Shown in pieces: positions 7,492 to 17,104 of a stretch of DNA of 64,000 nucleotides; the first letter of the stretch is position 1, and the number at the start of each line of letters is the position of its first letter. The DNA is from Microlunatus endophyticus. Lineage in GTDB: Bacteria; Actinomycetota; Actinomycetes; Propionibacteriales; Propionibacteriaceae. The stretch is taken from NCBI RefSeq assembly GCF_014646195.1, contig NZ_BMMZ01000004.1, positions 310,001 to 374,000 on the forward strand, read 5' to 3'. The notes beneath the pieces were generated by a model. The model had not been told where the DNA came from and did no database searches. It saw only the letters and a program-made list of their open reading frames with translations. A program made the translations under genes and the position numbers.

Positions 7492-9996
7492 GTGACCGAG
7501 GTCGCAGACAGCACGACCGAGCACGCGGCGCAGCGCAACGAGCCTGCCCGCTACGACGCAGTGGCCGCGCAGGAGCGGTGGCAGGCGTACTGGGAAGAAC
7601 ACCAGACCTTCAAGGCGGCCGATGACGGCTCCAAGGAACGCCGCTACGTGCTCGACATGTTCCCGTACCCGTCCGGCGACCTGCACATGGGACACGCCGA
7701 GGCGTTCGCGATGGGCGACGTGATCGCCCGCTATCAGCGGTTCCGCGGTTACGACGTGCTGCATCCGATCGGCTGGGACTCGTTCGGGCTGCCGGCCGAG
7801 AACGCCGCCATCCAGCGGAACTCCCATCCGGCCGAGTGGACCTACGCCAACATCGAGACCCAGGCCAACTCGTTCAAGCGATACGGCCTGAGCCTGGACT
7901 GGTCCCGGCGGCTGCACACCTCGGACCCCGAGTACTACAAGTGGACCCAGTGGCTGTTCCTGAAGTTCCGCGAGCGGGGGCTGGCCTATCGCAAGGCGAG
8001 CTGGGTCAACTGGTGTCCCAAGGACCAGACCGTGCTGGCCAACGAGCAGGTCATCCAGGGTCTGTGCGAGCGTTGCGGCACCCAGGTCACCAAGCGTGAG
8101 CTGACCCAGTGGTTCTTCAAGGTCACCCAGTACGCCGACCGGCTGCTGGACGACATGGATCAGTTGGAGGGCGGCTGGCCGGACCGGGTGCTGACCATGC
8201 AGCGCAACTGGATCGGCCGGTCCTCGGGCGCCTATGTCGACTTCCGGATCGAGGGCCGCGACGAGCCGATCACCGTCTTCACCACTCGCCCCGACACGCT
8301 GTACGGCGCCACCTTCTTCGTGATAGCGCCGGACGGCAAGCTGGCGCCGGAGATCGTCACCGATGATCAGCGGGCCGAGTTCGAGGCGTACCTGGAGAAG
8401 ACCAAGTCCGAGAGCGAGATCGAGCGGCAGTCGACCGACCGGGAGAAGACCGGCGTCTACCTGGGCGTGGACGCGATCAACCCGATCAACGGCGAGGCCG
8501 TGCCGATCTACGCCGCCGACTATGTGCTGGCCGACTACGGCACCGGTGCGGTGATGGCCGTTCCCGCCCATGATCAGCGCGACCTGGAGTTCGCGATCAA
8601 GTTCGACCTACCCGTACGCGTTGTGGTGGACACCGGGGCCGAGGATCCCAAGGCCAGCGGGGTCGCGGCGCCGGGAGATGGTGCCTATGTCAATTCTCCT
8701 GCCCTGGAAGGGATCTCTGGCAAGGAAGCGGGCATCGCCGAGATCATCTCCGCGCTGGAGCAGAAGGGGGTCGGCCGCGGTGCGATCACCTATCGGCTGC
8801 GCGACTGGCTGCTGAGCCGCCAGCGCTTCTGGGGAGCGCCGATCCCGATCATCCACTGCGAGAAGTGTGGGGAGGTGCCCGTGCCCGAAGATCAGCTGCC
8901 GGTCGAGTTGCCGTATCTGACGGGCACGGATCTCAACCCCAAGGGCACCTCGCCGCTGGCGGCGGCGACCGACTGGGTCAACGTCTCCTGCCCGCAGTGC
9001 GGCGGCCCGGCCAAGCGGGACACCGACACCATGGACACCTTCGTCGACTCGTCCTGGTACTTCTTCCGCTACTGCTCGCCCAATGATGATCAGCAGGCCT
9101 TCGATCCGGAGGCGGTCGCTCGCTGGATGCCTGTCGCGCAGTACGTCGGCGGCGTCGAGCACGCGATCCTGCACCTGCTGTACATGCGCTTCTTCACCAA
9201 GGTGCTGCACGACATGGGCATGATCACCTTCACCGAGCCGATGATCAGGCTGCTGAACCAGGGCCAGGTGATCAACCAGGGCAAGTCGATGAGCAAGTCG
9301 CTGGGCAACGGTGTCGACCTGGGCAAGCAGATCGACGAGTTCGGCGTCGACGCGGTCCGGCTGACCGTGGTCTTCGCCAGCCCGCCGGAGGAGGACGTTG
9401 ACTGGGCCGACGTGTCCCCAGGTGGTTCGCTGCGCTTCCTGCAGCGGGCCTATCGGCTGGCGGCTGACGTCACCAGCGAGCCCGGCATCGATGCGAAGAC
9501 CGGCGATCAGGCGCTGCGGTCGATCATCCACAAGCTGATGGCCGACATCACCGACTGTATCGAGGGCCAGCGCTTCAATGTCGCGATCGCCCGGATCATG
9601 GAGATGGTCAACGCCACCCGCAAGGTGATCGACAGTGGCGCCGGTGGTGCCGATCCGTCCGTCCGCGAGGCGGCGGAGATGATCACCAAGACGCTCAGCC
9701 TGTTCGCCCCGTACGTCGCTGAGGAGATGTGGGAGCAGCTGGGTCACGAGCCGTCGGTGGCTGAATCCGGCTGGCCCGAGGTCGATCCGGCGCTGCTGGT
9801 CACCGAGCAGGTGACCTGTGTCGTCCAGATCAAGGGCAAGGTGCGCGCCCGGCTGCAGGTGTCGGCCGAGATCACCGAGGACGCGCTGCGCGAGCTGGCC
9901 CTGGCGGATGCGGCGGTACAGCGCAGCCTGGACGGCCAGTCCATCGCCAAGATCATCGTCCGGGCGCCGAAGCTGGTCAGCATCGTCCCCGCCTGA
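7492..9996 (+). CDS. leuS: Leucyl-tRNA synthetase
   Basis: An 834-residue class I synthetase that charges tRNA-Leu. The HIGH-type motif is HMGHA (in [15 protein letters not shown]), the editing CP1 domain carries TTRPDTLYG, and the signature loop is [11 protein letters not shown], the KxMSKS variant seen in actinobacterial LeuRS. A C-terminal anticodon-binding domain follows. GTG 7492 is chosen because AAGGAGAGGG sits just upstream and the protein then starts before the conserved [16 protein letters not shown]. The open frame extends further upstream, but through the leader hairpins. Expression is probably controlled by the attenuator. Confidence 0.95.
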   Translation: MTEVADSTTEHAAQRNEPARYDAVAAQERWQAYWEEHQTFKAADDGSKERRYVLDMFPYPSGDLHMGHAEAFAMGDVIARYQRFRGYDVLHPIGWDSFGLPAENAAIQRNSHPAEWTYANIETQANSFKRYGLSLDWSRRLHTSDPEYYKWTQWLFLKFRERGLAYRKASWVNWCPKDQTVLANEQVIQGLCERCGTQVTKRELTQWFFKVTQYADRLLDDMDQLEGGWPDRVLTMQRNWIGRSSGAYVDFRIEGRDEPITVFTTRPDTLYGATFFVIAPDGKLAPEIVTDDQRAEFEAYLEKTKSESEIERQSTDREKTGVYLGVDAINPINGEAVPIYAADYVLADYGTGAVMAVPAHDQRDLEFAIKFDLPVRVVVDTGAEDPKASGVAAPGDGAYVNSPALEGISGKEAGIAEIISALEQKGVGRGAITYRLRDWLLSRQRFWGAPIPIIHCEKCGEVPVPEDQLPVELPYLTGTDLNPKGTSPLAAATDWVNVSCPQCGGPAKRDTDTMDTFVDSSWYFFRYCSPNDDQQAFDPEAVARWMPVAQYVGGVEHAILHLLYMRFFTKVLHDMGMITFTEPMIRLLNQGQVINQGKSMSKSLGNGVDLGKQIDEFGVDAVRLTVVFASPPEEDVDWADVSPGGSLRFLQRAYRLAADVTSEPGIDAKTGDQALRSIIHKLMADITDCIEGQRFNVAIARIMEMVNATRKVIDSGAGGADPSVREAAEMITKTLSLFAPYVAEEMWEQLGHEPSVAESGWPEVDPALLVTEQVTCVVQIKGKVRARLQVSAEITEDALRELALADAAVQRSLDGQSIAKIIVRAPKLVSIVPA

Positions 9997-10045
9997 TCCG
10001 CCGAGGGTCACAGATTCCTTGATCTGTGCGGCGTGTCGTGGGACG

Positions 10046-10297
10046 GTGATCGCTGATATCGGCCACGCGGTGCGTGGCCCGGAGGATCTGAAGAAGTTGA
10101 TCACCGACTTCCGCTCGACCCGGACCGGACTGACTTACAGCCACCTCAGGTCGTACGACGGTGGCGAGCACGGCGTCTCGGTCTGGAACGCCGAGCGGCG
10201 AGACTTCCACGTCGGTGGCATCGGCGTCTTCGACTTCACGCCGGAGGGAAAGATCGGCCACGTCTACTCCGTCACCGGAGAACGTGCCTTCGGCTGA
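10046..10297 (+). pseudogene. Truncated NTF2/SnoaL-like protein
   Basis: About 83 residues from a GTG match the second half of an NTF2-like fold (HAVRGPEDLKKL, SYDGGEHGVSVW, GIGVFDFTPEGKI, HVYSVTGERAF). The first helices and strands are missing and no good ribosome binding site precedes it. It lies between leuS and the WYL regulator. Probably a 5'-truncated remnant, although a short expressed product cannot be ruled out. Confidence 0.55.
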
Positions 10298-10310
10298 GAC
10301 GAGGAGCGGG

Positions 10311-11003
10311 ATGAAGCGAGCGGAACGGCTGTACGCGCTCGTCGATCATCTGCGTGCGCGATCACCTCGTACGGCATCCGCCACGGCTCTGGCGGAGGCC
10401 TTCGAGGTGACGCCCCGCACAATCGGGCGTGACATCCTGGCGTTGCAGAAGGCAGGCGTACCGATCTATGCCGACCAGGGCCGGACCGGCGGGTACGCGA
10501 TCAGCCGCGAGTTCTCGCTGCTGCCGCTCCAGCTCACGGGCGCGGAGGCACTCGCGCCGGCGACCGGCCCGGCGATGCTCGCCGGCTCACCGTTGCAGGC
10601 CTCGGCCCGCAGCGCCCGGGACAAGATCATCTCCGCATTGCCGGAGGCCCGGCACCGCGAGGCGATCCGTCTCTTGTCGCGCACCTATGTCATCGGTGAT
10701 GATCAGCATCGCGAGTCCGGCGAGCTCCTGGAACGCGCGGTCGTCGGGGGCACCGTGCTGACGATCAGCTACCGATCGTCCACGGGTGAGGAATCGGATC
10801 GGGAGATCGAGCCGCTGGGTCTGCTGCGCGGTGACGATCACTGGTACCTGGTCGGCTGGTGCCGGCTGCGCAAAGGCGTCCGCGGTTTCCGGACTGATCG
10901 GATCGTGGCTGTCGAGGCGACGGGGGAGACGGCGCCACACCGGCCGGAGAGTCTGCTGGCCGATGATCTTGCCCGCTGGTCCGCCCGTCGACTCGACTGC
11001 TGA
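10311..11003 (+). CDS. YafY-type WYL-domain transcriptional regulator
   Basis: A 230-residue regulator. The N-terminal HTH_11 domain (ERLYALVDHLRARSPRTASA to TPRTIGRDILALQKAGVPI) is followed by the linker GRTGGYAI and a WYL domain, with WYL itself seen in DDHWYLVGWCRLR. WYL domains sense small ligands or nucleic acids. ATG 10311 is preceded by GAGGAG. It lies 13 bp after the NTF2-like remnant, which may once have been its partner or target. Confidence 0.88.
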   Translation: MKRAERLYALVDHLRARSPRTASATALAEAFEVTPRTIGRDILALQKAGVPIYADQGRTGGYAISREFSLLPLQLTGAEALAPATGPAMLAGSPLQASARSARDKIISALPEARHREAIRLLSRTYVIGDDQHRESGELLERAVVGGTVLTISYRSSTGEESDREIEPLGLLRGDDHWYLVGWCRLRKGVRGFRTDRIVAVEATGETAPHRPESLLADDLARWSARRLDC

Positions 11004-11100
11004 CCCGGCGGCTCTTAACCGGATGCGCTGACCCGTTCAGCGGCGTACGGTCGCGGGAGTGGACGATCTGTCAGCACCTGGACACGAGGAGACAACGGCG

Positions 11101-11115
11101 ATGAAGCGAATCTAG
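11101..11115 (+). CDS. Four-codon mini-ORF (MKRI)
   Basis: ATG-AAG-CGA-ATC-TAG is preceded at a good distance by GAGGAGA, a better ribosome binding site than many real genes have here. It stops exactly where a GC-rich hairpin starts and lies 39 bp before the next gene. Translating ribosomes would melt or block the hairpin, so a leader function is plausible. Confidence 0.45.
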   Translation: MKRI

Positions 11116-11139
11116 CCGGCACCCGACAGCGGGGCCGGC
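11115..11139 (+). promoter_or_regulatory. Hairpin between mini-ORF and 100-aa gene
   Basis: GCCGGC-A-CCC (11115-11124) pairs with GGGGCCGGC (11131-11139) around GACAGC. No T-tract follows, so it is not a classical terminator. The ribosome binding site GAAGGAG of the next gene begins at the foot of the stem. Confidence 0.5.
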
Positions 11140-11154
11140 GGAAGGAGCTTCACC

Positions 11155-11457
11155 ATGGCTATCAGCCGTTTCTACCGGCGTCGGTTCCTGAACCGGCGCG
11201 GATTCCATGCGGGCGCGTACGTGCTCGCAGACTGTCGCGTGCTCACCGAGCGCGTCAGGGACGGGAACCGCCGCTATGTCGACGCGGAACTGACCATCGC
11301 CGATTGTTCGCGCGTCGTCAGCCTCGACCTCAGTGCCTACTCCGAGGCCGATGCCCGCAACAGCCTCTACAAGGCGCGACTGCTGCGGGCGATCATCGAC
11401 GACTTCACCGACACCTTCGAGGATGCTCTCCACGAGGCCTATCCGGATCTCAAGTGA
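11155..11457 (+). CDS. Conserved-looking 100-aa protein of unknown function
   Basis: I do not recognise a family. The basic N-terminus (FYRRRFLNRRGFHAG) is followed by a predicted beta-rich segment with two cysteines (ADCRVL and IADCSRV), then an amphipathic helical region (ARNSLYKARLLRAIIDDF) ending in acidic residues. There is no signal peptide or membrane helix. The start has AAGGAG at proper spacing. A mini-ORF and a hairpin upstream suggest post-transcriptional control. It stands alone between the WYL regulator and the convergent ABC permease gene. Confidence 0.7.
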   Translation: MAISRFYRRRFLNRRGFHAGAYVLADCRVLTERVRDGNRRYVDAELTIADCSRVVSLDLSAYSEADARNSLYKARLLRAIIDDFTDTFEDALHEAYPDLK

Positions 11458-11517
11458 TCGAGGGAGCGAGTACTCTCCGCGACACGCCGCCCAGATCGAT
11501 GATTATGTGACCCCTCG

Positions 11518-12528
11518 TCAGAAGAGGCTTTGTTTGGCGACTCGTCTGGCGAGCCAGTTGGCGAGCAGGATCAAAACCAGTGAGATGACGGACTTGAAGA
11601 GTCCGATCGCAGTCGCGTACGAGTATTGCGGGATCTGGGATTGGAAGGCGATCTGGTAGGAATAGGTGTCAAGGACCTGCGACACGGCGAGGTTGTTGGG
11701 GTTCTGCAGGAGCAGGACCTTTTCGAAGCCGCTGTTGAGGAGTTGGCCCATGTTGAGGATCAGCAGGGTGACCGTGACCGGCAGGATGCCGGGGAGGTCG
11801 ATGTGCCAGATCCGGCGCAGGATGCTGGCGCCGTCGACGCGGGCGGCTTCGTGGAGTTCTGGGTCGACGCCGGCAAGGGCCGCCAGGAAGATGATCGAGG
11901 AGTAGCCGAGGGTCTGCCAGGCGCCGGACCAGACGTAGGTGTGGCGGAAGGCGCCGGCGCTGAGGAAGTCGACGGGGTGGCCGAAGATCGCGGAGATGGG
12001 TTGGTTGACCACGCCGGTCGTAGTCGAGAAGAGCATCAGGATGATGCCGACCAGGACGACGGTGGAGACGAAGTAGGGCGCGTAGGTGATCAGCTGGACG
12101 GCCTTCTTGAATCGCTGGTTGCGCAGCGAGTTCATCAACAGTGCGAGCACGATCGGCAGCGGGAAGAGCGCCAGGAGTGCGTAGACGTTGAGGACCAGGG
12201 TGTTCTTGATCACCGGCCAGAACAGGTAGGAGTGGAAGAACTGGCTGATGTAGGTGAGGCCGGCCCAGGGGCTGCCGGTGATGCCGAGGGTGATGTTGTA
12301 GTTCTTGAAGGCCAGGATCAGTCCGTACATCGGCCAGTACAGGAAGATGATCGAGAAGATCAGCGGCGGTAGCAGTAGGACGTAGAGCTGCCAGGAGCGC
12401 CGCATCCGCAGGCCCAGCCGGCGGCTGGGCCTGCGGCCGGGCTTCGGATCGGATTGGAGCCGGTCGGAGTTGGATCCGCCGGAGTTGGATCCGTCTGATT
12501 GGTCGATCTTCACAGTGGTCGAGGTCAT
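11518..12528 (-). CDS. Carbohydrate ABC transporter permease, LplB type
   Basis: A 336-residue inner-membrane permease of the CUT1 class. A Ser/Asn/Asp-rich N-terminal tail is followed by about six membrane helices and the EAA loop LHEAARVDGASILRRIWHI, which contacts the ATPase. The ATG at 12528 overlaps the stop of the partner permease by 4 bp. The operon is SBP-YtcP type-LplB type and lacks an ATPase, so it presumably uses a shared MsiK-like ATPase encoded elsewhere. LplB/YtcP systems import oligosaccharides such as pectin- or hemicellulose-derived sugars. Confidence 0.9.
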   Translation of the reverse strand: MTSTTVKIDQSDGSNSGGSNSDRLQSDPKPGRRPSRRLGLRMRRSWQLYVLLLPPLIFSIIFLYWPMYGLILAFKNYNITLGITGSPWAGLTYISQFFHSYLFWPVIKNTLVLNVYALLALFPLPIVLALLMNSLRNQRFKKAVQLITYAPYFVSTVVLVGIILMLFSTTTGVVNQPISAIFGHPVDFLSAGAFRHTYVWSGAWQTLGYSSIIFLAALAGVDPELHEAARVDGASILRRIWHIDLPGILPVTVTLLILNMGQLLNSGFEKVLLLQNPNNLAVSQVLDTYSYQIAFQSQIPQYSYATAIGLFKSVISLVLILLANWLARRVAKQSLF

Positions 12529-13415
12529 TTGAGTGATCCGATCAGTGCGCCCTTGACGAAGTGTTTCTGGACGAACGGGTAGGCGACCAGGGGTGGGATC
12601 ATCGCGACCACGATCATGGCGTATTTGAGTTTGTCGAAGAGTTCCTGGCGTTTGAGGATCTCGGCGACGTCGGCGCCGCCGATCATGGCCGGGTTGACAG
12701 CACTCTGGGACAGCAGTTCCCGCAGCACCAGTTGCAGTGGCATGAGGCTTTGGTCGCTGGTGTAGAGGAAGGCGTTGAACCAACCGTTCCATTGGGTGAT
12801 GCCGTAGAAGAGCAGGTTGACCGCGATGATCGGCTTGCTCAACGGGAGGGCGATCCGGAAGAAGAACCGGAAGTCGTCGGCGCCGTCGACCTTGGCCGCC
12901 TCGAGCATCTCGCCGGGGATGTTCATCTGGTAGAAGGTGCGGGTGATGATCACGTTGAACACGCTCATCGCGCCGGGCAGGATGACCGCCCAGCGGGTGT
13001 TCAGCAGCCCCAGTTCCCGGACCACGATGTAGGTCGGCACGATGCCGGCCGACACCAGGGTCGGGATCAGGAAGAAGAACGTGATCACCCGCCGGAACGG
13101 CAGGTCGTCCCGCGACGACGCATAACCGGCCAACACCGTCAACGCCGTGCCGAGCAGGGCCCCGCCGATCGTGTAGACGGCGGAGTTGGCGAACCCGATC
13201 AACAGATTGGGCGACTGCACGATCGTCTTGTACGCGTCCAGCGTCGGCCCGACCGGCCACAGGTAGACGCTGTTGTCGGCGATCGCCTTCGCACTGGAGA
13301 AGGAGGCGCTGATCACATAGACCATCGGATACAGCACCATCAGCGTGAAGACGATCAACACCGAGTAGTTGACGACGTAGTAGGCGCGGTCGCCGCGCGT
13401 GTCTCTGATCCGCAC
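12525..13415 (-). CDS. Carbohydrate ABC transporter permease, YtcP type
   Basis: A 296-residue CUT1 permease with six membrane helices (the first is VNYSVLIVFTLMVLYPMVYV) and the EAA loop EMLEAAKVDGADDFRFFFRI. The GTG start lies one base after the stop codon of the substrate-binding protein gene, and the 3' end overlaps the next permease by 4 bp, so the three genes are tightly coupled. It forms a heterodimer with the LplB-type permease. Confidence 0.9.
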   Translation of the reverse strand: MRIRDTRGDRAYYVVNYSVLIVFTLMVLYPMVYVISASFSSAKAIADNSVYLWPVGPTLDAYKTIVQSPNLLIGFANSAVYTIGGALLGTALTVLAGYASSRDDLPFRRVITFFFLIPTLVSAGIVPTYIVVRELGLLNTRWAVILPGAMSVFNVIITRTFYQMNIPGEMLEAAKVDGADDFRFFFRIALPLSKPIIAVNLLFYGITQWNGWFNAFLYTSDQSLMPLQLVLRELLSQSAVNPAMIGGADVAEILKRQELFDKLKYAMIVVAMIPPLVAYPFVQKHFVKGALIGSLK

Positions 13416-13416
13416 G

Positions 13417-15189
13417 TCACTTGGGCCTTGAGTCGTAGGCCTTCTGGTAGATGTCCAGATAGCTTTGGAGGTTCATGGCTTTGAAGGAGTCGACATAGGC
13501 GTTCCAGTCGGCGTCGTTGTCGATGTTCTTCTTGCCAAGGGCGAAGTTGGACATGCCTTGTTTGACGGCCTGGGAGATCGAGGTCGCGGTGTCCGCGACC
13601 TGCGAAGTGGAGGCGTCGGGGATGATCAGCGGCGGCAACTGCATCTCCTTCGGCTCGGCGAACTTGGAGTAGGTCTTGCCGGCGGCATACAGTCCGGCCT
13701 CGTAGGTCGGTGCCTTGGGATCGACCTGCTGGCCACCGCGGAAGTCCCGGGACCGATACATCGTCGAGTACTGGTTCCACGACTCACCGGCCGGAGCCGG
13801 CCACTGGATGTCCCGCCAGAGTGCACTGCCACCGTCGATCCCGGAGGCGCTCTTGTCACCCCAGAACCAGTTCTTCTGGTAGATGCCGTCGTACTGCCAC
13901 ATGATCGCCTGCAGGTCCATCTGGTAGTCCGACCACTGCACCAGGGTCCCGGGATCCTTGCAGGCATTGGTGATCTGCAGGCCGGTCGTGGCGTAGCCGT
14001 AGTAGTCCCACTGAGCGGTGGCCTGGCCGGACGGCCCCTTCAGCGGCGGAACCGGCACGTAGTCACGCCATGGTGCGTTCTTGTCCAGGGTGACCGGGTT
14101 GAAGATCGAGCCCCACCAGTAGAAGCGGCCGAAACCGACCAGGCCCTTGTTGCCGGCGGTCTGCAACTCGGTGTCGGTCATCGAGAAGACCTGAGACGTC
14201 AGGGTCCCGTCCTTGTTCAACTGGCGGAGATACTGCAACGCCTGCCGCCACTCGTCCTTGTTCGGCGCGAACTCGACCTTGCCGTTGTTCAGCCGCAGCC
14301 ATCCTCCATTCGGGCTCCCGTTGGAATCGGTCCCGTAGGAGGTGTAGAGGAACGGCTGCATGAAGTACGAATCGAGCGGGTTGTTCACACCGGCCACGAA
14401 GGGCAGGAACCCGCTCTTCTTCGACGGGTTCTTGTTCTTGAACTCCAACAACACCTGCCGCAGATCATCGGTCGAGGCCGGCATCGACCCGCCGACCGCG
14501 TCCAGATACTTCTTGTTGATCCAGGCCCGGCCATTGCTGCTCTGACAGTGGTAGCAGTCGTTGACGCCCAACATCTGATGCAGCTTGCCGTTACTGGAAG
14601 CCTTCAAGCTCCGCAGATCCGGATAGTCCTTCATCGCCGACTGTGTCCGCGGCGCATAGTGGGAGATCAGATCATCCAACTCGACGAACAGGCCCTGCTG
14701 GCCGTACAACGACACCTGCGCCTGGGTGAAGGGGATCCCCATGAACGCATCCGGCAGATCACCACCCGACAACATCGCATTGATCTTCGTCAGATCATTG
14801 CCACCGTTCGGGTCGGTGATCAGCACCTCCTGGAACTGGACCTTCACGCCGGTCAGCTTCTCGAACCAGGCGGTGGTCTTGTTCTTGTTCCAATCGCCCA
14901 CCACGGTGGTGTCCTGCGGCACCACGATCTTGAACGTCGTCTTCCCGTCGCCGAACGGCTTGCTCACCGTCGCATGCGGACCGACATACCCATCCTTGTA
15001 GGTAGGCCCGTCCGCGATCTCAGCTCCGATCTTCACCGGAGCACCGGTCGGCTTCGACCCACTGCTGCCACCCGAACCACCGCTGGAGCTACACGCGCTC
15101 AGCAGCGGCAACCCACCGATCGCCCCGATCCCCGCAGCGCCGACCCCTAGCAGCGCCCGCCGGGAGATCCGCGAAGTTCCTCCGGTCAT
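13417..15189 (-). CDS. Extracellular solute-binding lipoprotein of ABC importer
   Basis: A 590-residue binding protein. The N-terminus carries twin arginines (SRISRRALLG), a hydrophobic core and a lipobox LSAC with the lipid Cys at 33, followed by a Ser/Gly linker, so it should be exported, possibly by Tat, and anchored outside. The length fits the large LplA/LipO group that binds oligosaccharides. A strong ribosome binding site (GAGGAGAGGG) precedes the ATG. It is first in the importer operon and divergent from the GntR/FCD regulator. The ligand is unknown. Confidence 0.9.
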   Translation of the reverse strand: MTGGTSRISRRALLGVGAAGIGAIGGLPLLSACSSSGGSGGSSGSKPTGAPVKIGAEIADGPTYKDGYVGPHATVSKPFGDGKTTFKIVVPQDTTVVGDWNKNKTTAWFEKLTGVKVQFQEVLITDPNGGNDLTKINAMLSGGDLPDAFMGIPFTQAQVSLYGQQGLFVELDDLISHYAPRTQSAMKDYPDLRSLKASSNGKLHQMLGVNDCYHCQSSNGRAWINKKYLDAVGGSMPASTDDLRQVLLEFKNKNPSKKSGFLPFVAGVNNPLDSYFMQPFLYTSYGTDSNGSPNGGWLRLNNGKVEFAPNKDEWRQALQYLRQLNKDGTLTSQVFSMTDTELQTAGNKGLVGFGRFYWWGSIFNPVTLDKNAPWRDYVPVPPLKGPSGQATAQWDYYGYATTGLQITNACKDPGTLVQWSDYQMDLQAIMWQYDGIYQKNWFWGDKSASGIDGGSALWRDIQWPAPAGESWNQYSTMYRSRDFRGGQQVDPKAPTYEAGLYAAGKTYSKFAEPKEMQLPPLIIPDASTSQVADTATSISQAVKQGMSNFALGKKNIDNDADWNAYVDSFKAMNLQSYLDIYQKAYDSRPK

Positions 15190-15361
15190 AGTTCCCTCTC
15201 CTCATCGAGTGAGATCGTGCGACGCGATCCCCATGACAGATGATCCGATGAATCCGTCATCTGCGCAAGAGAGTAGGGAGATATTTTCAGGGTGGGCCAC
15301 CGACCTGCGGGGCAGTGGCGGGTGCGTGATCAACTCGTAATTGTCCTTGTAACAGGCGTAA

Positions 15362-15381
15362 ATCAGCCGAATCCGGCTGAT
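15362..15381. promoter_or_regulatory. Inverted repeat between SBP and GntR genes
   Basis: ATCAGCC-GAATCC-GGCTGAT is a perfect 7-bp inverted repeat lying about 100 bp before the regulator and about 170 bp before the importer operon. It is a candidate operator for the adjacent GntR/FCD regulator. The rest of the 15190-15482 gap holds no gene that I can support. Confidence 0.45.
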
Positions 15382-15482
15382 CGGTTCCTCGTGTCGGCGC
15401 TGGACACGGAGTTGACCGCCTGTCATGATGAAGCGCGCCAGAGGTCCTATGTTTGGGGCTCCTCGGATCGAGAGGCTCACTG

Positions 15483-16202
15483 ATGACCTTGTCGACGACG
15501 CTCACCGACTCCGCGATCGTCAAGCTCAAGCAGATGATCGTCAGTGGTGAGCTGGTGCCGGGGGACCGGCTCCCGCGGGAGGCCGACCTGGCTGAGCGTC
15601 TCGGGCTGTCCCGCAACTCGTTGCGCGAAGCGGTCAAGGGGCTGTCCCTGGTCGGCGTGCTGGACGTCCGCCAGGGCGACGGCACCTACGTAGCCAGCCT
15701 CGACTCGCAGATGCTGATCGGACGGATGGCCTTCGTCGTCGACTTCCATCGCGACGACGAGGTGCTGGACTTTCTCCAGGTGCGTCGCATCCTCGAGCCG
15801 GCGGCCAGCGCGATCGCCGGCCTCCGGCTGACCGATGCCGAGATCGACGCGCTCGATGCCCATCTGGACCAGCTGGGCGCCGATCCGAGCGTCGACGAGT
15901 TGGTGGCCTCGGACCTGGAGTTCCACCGGATGATCGTCGCCGGCTCCCGGAATCCAGTGTTGATCTCGCTTCTGGACAGCCTCGCCGGACCGATCCAGCG
16001 GGCCCGGCTGTGGCGCGGCAGTACCGAGCCCAATGCCTGGGCGCGGACGACCGAGGAGCACCGGACGATCGTGAAGGCGTTGCGGTCCCGCATCCCCGAG
16101 GTGGTCAGTGCGGCAGTGACCAGTCACATCTTCGGCGTCGAACACTGGCTGGCCGGCGCACCGCCGGACATTCGACGACGGATCAACCCCGGTGGCCGGT
16201 GA
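15483..16202 (+). CDS. GntR family (FadR/FCD) transcriptional regulator
   Basis: A 239-residue regulator. The winged helix occupies residues about 8-75 (LVPGDRLPREADLAERLGLS, SLREAVKGLSLVGVL, GDGTYVA). The C-terminal FCD all-helical domain has LEFHRMIVAGSRNPVL and EEHRTIVKAL, including metal-type Asp/His positions. FCD regulators bind organic or sugar acids. It is divergent from the sugar importer, which it probably controls, and precedes a PhyH dioxygenase on its own strand. ATG 15483 (MTLSTTLTD) is the best start; upstream alternatives add residues unlike the family. Confidence 0.88.
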   Translation: MTLSTTLTDSAIVKLKQMIVSGELVPGDRLPREADLAERLGLSRNSLREAVKGLSLVGVLDVRQGDGTYVASLDSQMLIGRMAFVVDFHRDDEVLDFLQVRRILEPAASAIAGLRLTDAEIDALDAHLDQLGADPSVDELVASDLEFHRMIVAGSRNPVLISLLDSLAGPIQRARLWRGSTEPNAWARTTEEHRTIVKALRSRIPEVVSAAVTSHIFGVEHWLAGAPPDIRRRINPGGR

Positions 16203-16263
16203 TCACCGGCAGTAGGCTCGTCGGCACGGAGTCGACGTCGACGATGGGAAGTCAGGAATCGGG

Positions 16264-17097
16264 ATGAGCACATCCACCACGACAACGCGACCACCGCTGC
16301 GCGCCGAGGAGATGGATGCCTGGGACCGGGACGGCTTCCACATCCAGCGCAGTCTTTTCGGCGCGGACGAGGTGGGTGCGATCCGGGACCGCTTCGACCG
16401 GATCGCCGAACACGGTGAGCCGATCGCCGGTCACTGGGAGCCTGAGCCGGCGACCGGGACCGGGACCGATGACATCCTTGCCCGGTACCCGCGGGTGATG
16501 CATCCGCATGATTTCGACCCGCCCAGCAAAGCGGTACTGCTTGATCCCCGGGTGCACCGGATCCTGGTGCAGCTCATGGGCGACGAGGTGCTGGCCTGTC
16601 AGACGATGTTCTACTTCAAGCCGCCCGGCGCTCGTGGGCAGGCCTTCCACCAGGACAACTACTACCTGTTGGTGCAGCCCTACACCTGTATCGCAGCCTG
16701 GTTGGCGGTGGATCGGTCCTGGCCCGACAATGGCGGGCTGATGGTCGCGCCGGGCACTCACCGCAATGAACTGGAGTGCCCCGAGGGCGCCGACCTCACC
16801 CAAAGCTTCACCGACGACTATGTCGCTCCGCCGACCGAGCCGGTCGGTCTTGATCTTGCTCCGGGCGACGTGTTGTTCTTCACCGGCTCGGTGATCCACG
16901 GGTCCGGTCCCAACACCACGTCCGACAGTTGGCGGCGATCCTTCATCAGTCACTACCTGCCGGCGAAGGCCACTCACATCGGTGGCTGGTATCTACCGCA
17001 CGTGTACGACTTCGCAGGCAACCCGGTCACGAGGGAGACCACGGCCTGGGGCGGTCCGTGCGGTGAGGACAGCCCCAGATTCCGCGGCTTCCACTAG
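16264..17097 (+). CDS. Phytanoyl-CoA dioxygenase (PhyH) family protein
   Basis: A 277-residue Fe(II)/2-oxoglutarate dioxygenase. Metal ligands are visible as H129-Q-D131 (GQAFHQDNYY) and H212 (VIHGSGPN), with the 2-oxoglutarate arginine in WRRSFISHY. PhyH proteins hydroxylate varied small molecules; no phytanate pathway is present here. It lies 61 bp after the GntR/FCD gene and may be under the same control as the divergent sugar importer. Confidence 0.87.
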   Translation: MSTSTTTTRPPLRAEEMDAWDRDGFHIQRSLFGADEVGAIRDRFDRIAEHGEPIAGHWEPEPATGTGTDDILARYPRVMHPHDFDPPSKAVLLDPRVHRILVQLMGDEVLACQTMFYFKPPGARGQAFHQDNYYLLVQPYTCIAAWLAVDRSWPDNGGLMVAPGTHRNELECPEGADLTQSFTDDYVAPPTEPVGLDLAPGDVLFFTGSVIHGSGPNTTSDSWRRSFISHYLPAKATHIGGWYLPHVYDFAGNPVTRETTAWGGPCGEDSPRFRGFH

Positions 17098-17104
17098 CTC
17101 GGGA

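Noticed and set aside
7378..8571. Long minus-strand open frame antisense to leuS
   Set aside because: Repetitive Gly/Val/Arg/His composition is typical of antisense shadows of GC-rich genes; no family motif and it runs through the leuS catalytic region.
11458..11517. Possible terminator GGAGCGAGTACTCTCC between convergent genes
   Set aside because: Short imperfect stem and no T-tract on either strand.
11518..13260. A single 580-codon protein spanning both permease regions
   Set aside because: The first part is a shadow of the YtcP-type permease; the real LplB-type gene starts at ATG 12528, overlapping the previous stop by 4 bp.
12561..13484. Plus-strand open frame opposite the ABC permease
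   Set aside because: Acidic/Gly/His-rich antisense shadow; the minus strand encodes a clear CUT1 permease.
15190..15482. Search for a small gene or sRNA in the SBP-GntR gap
   Set aside because: Only an inverted repeat and promoter-like DNA are visible; short frames lack ribosome binding sites and family similarity.
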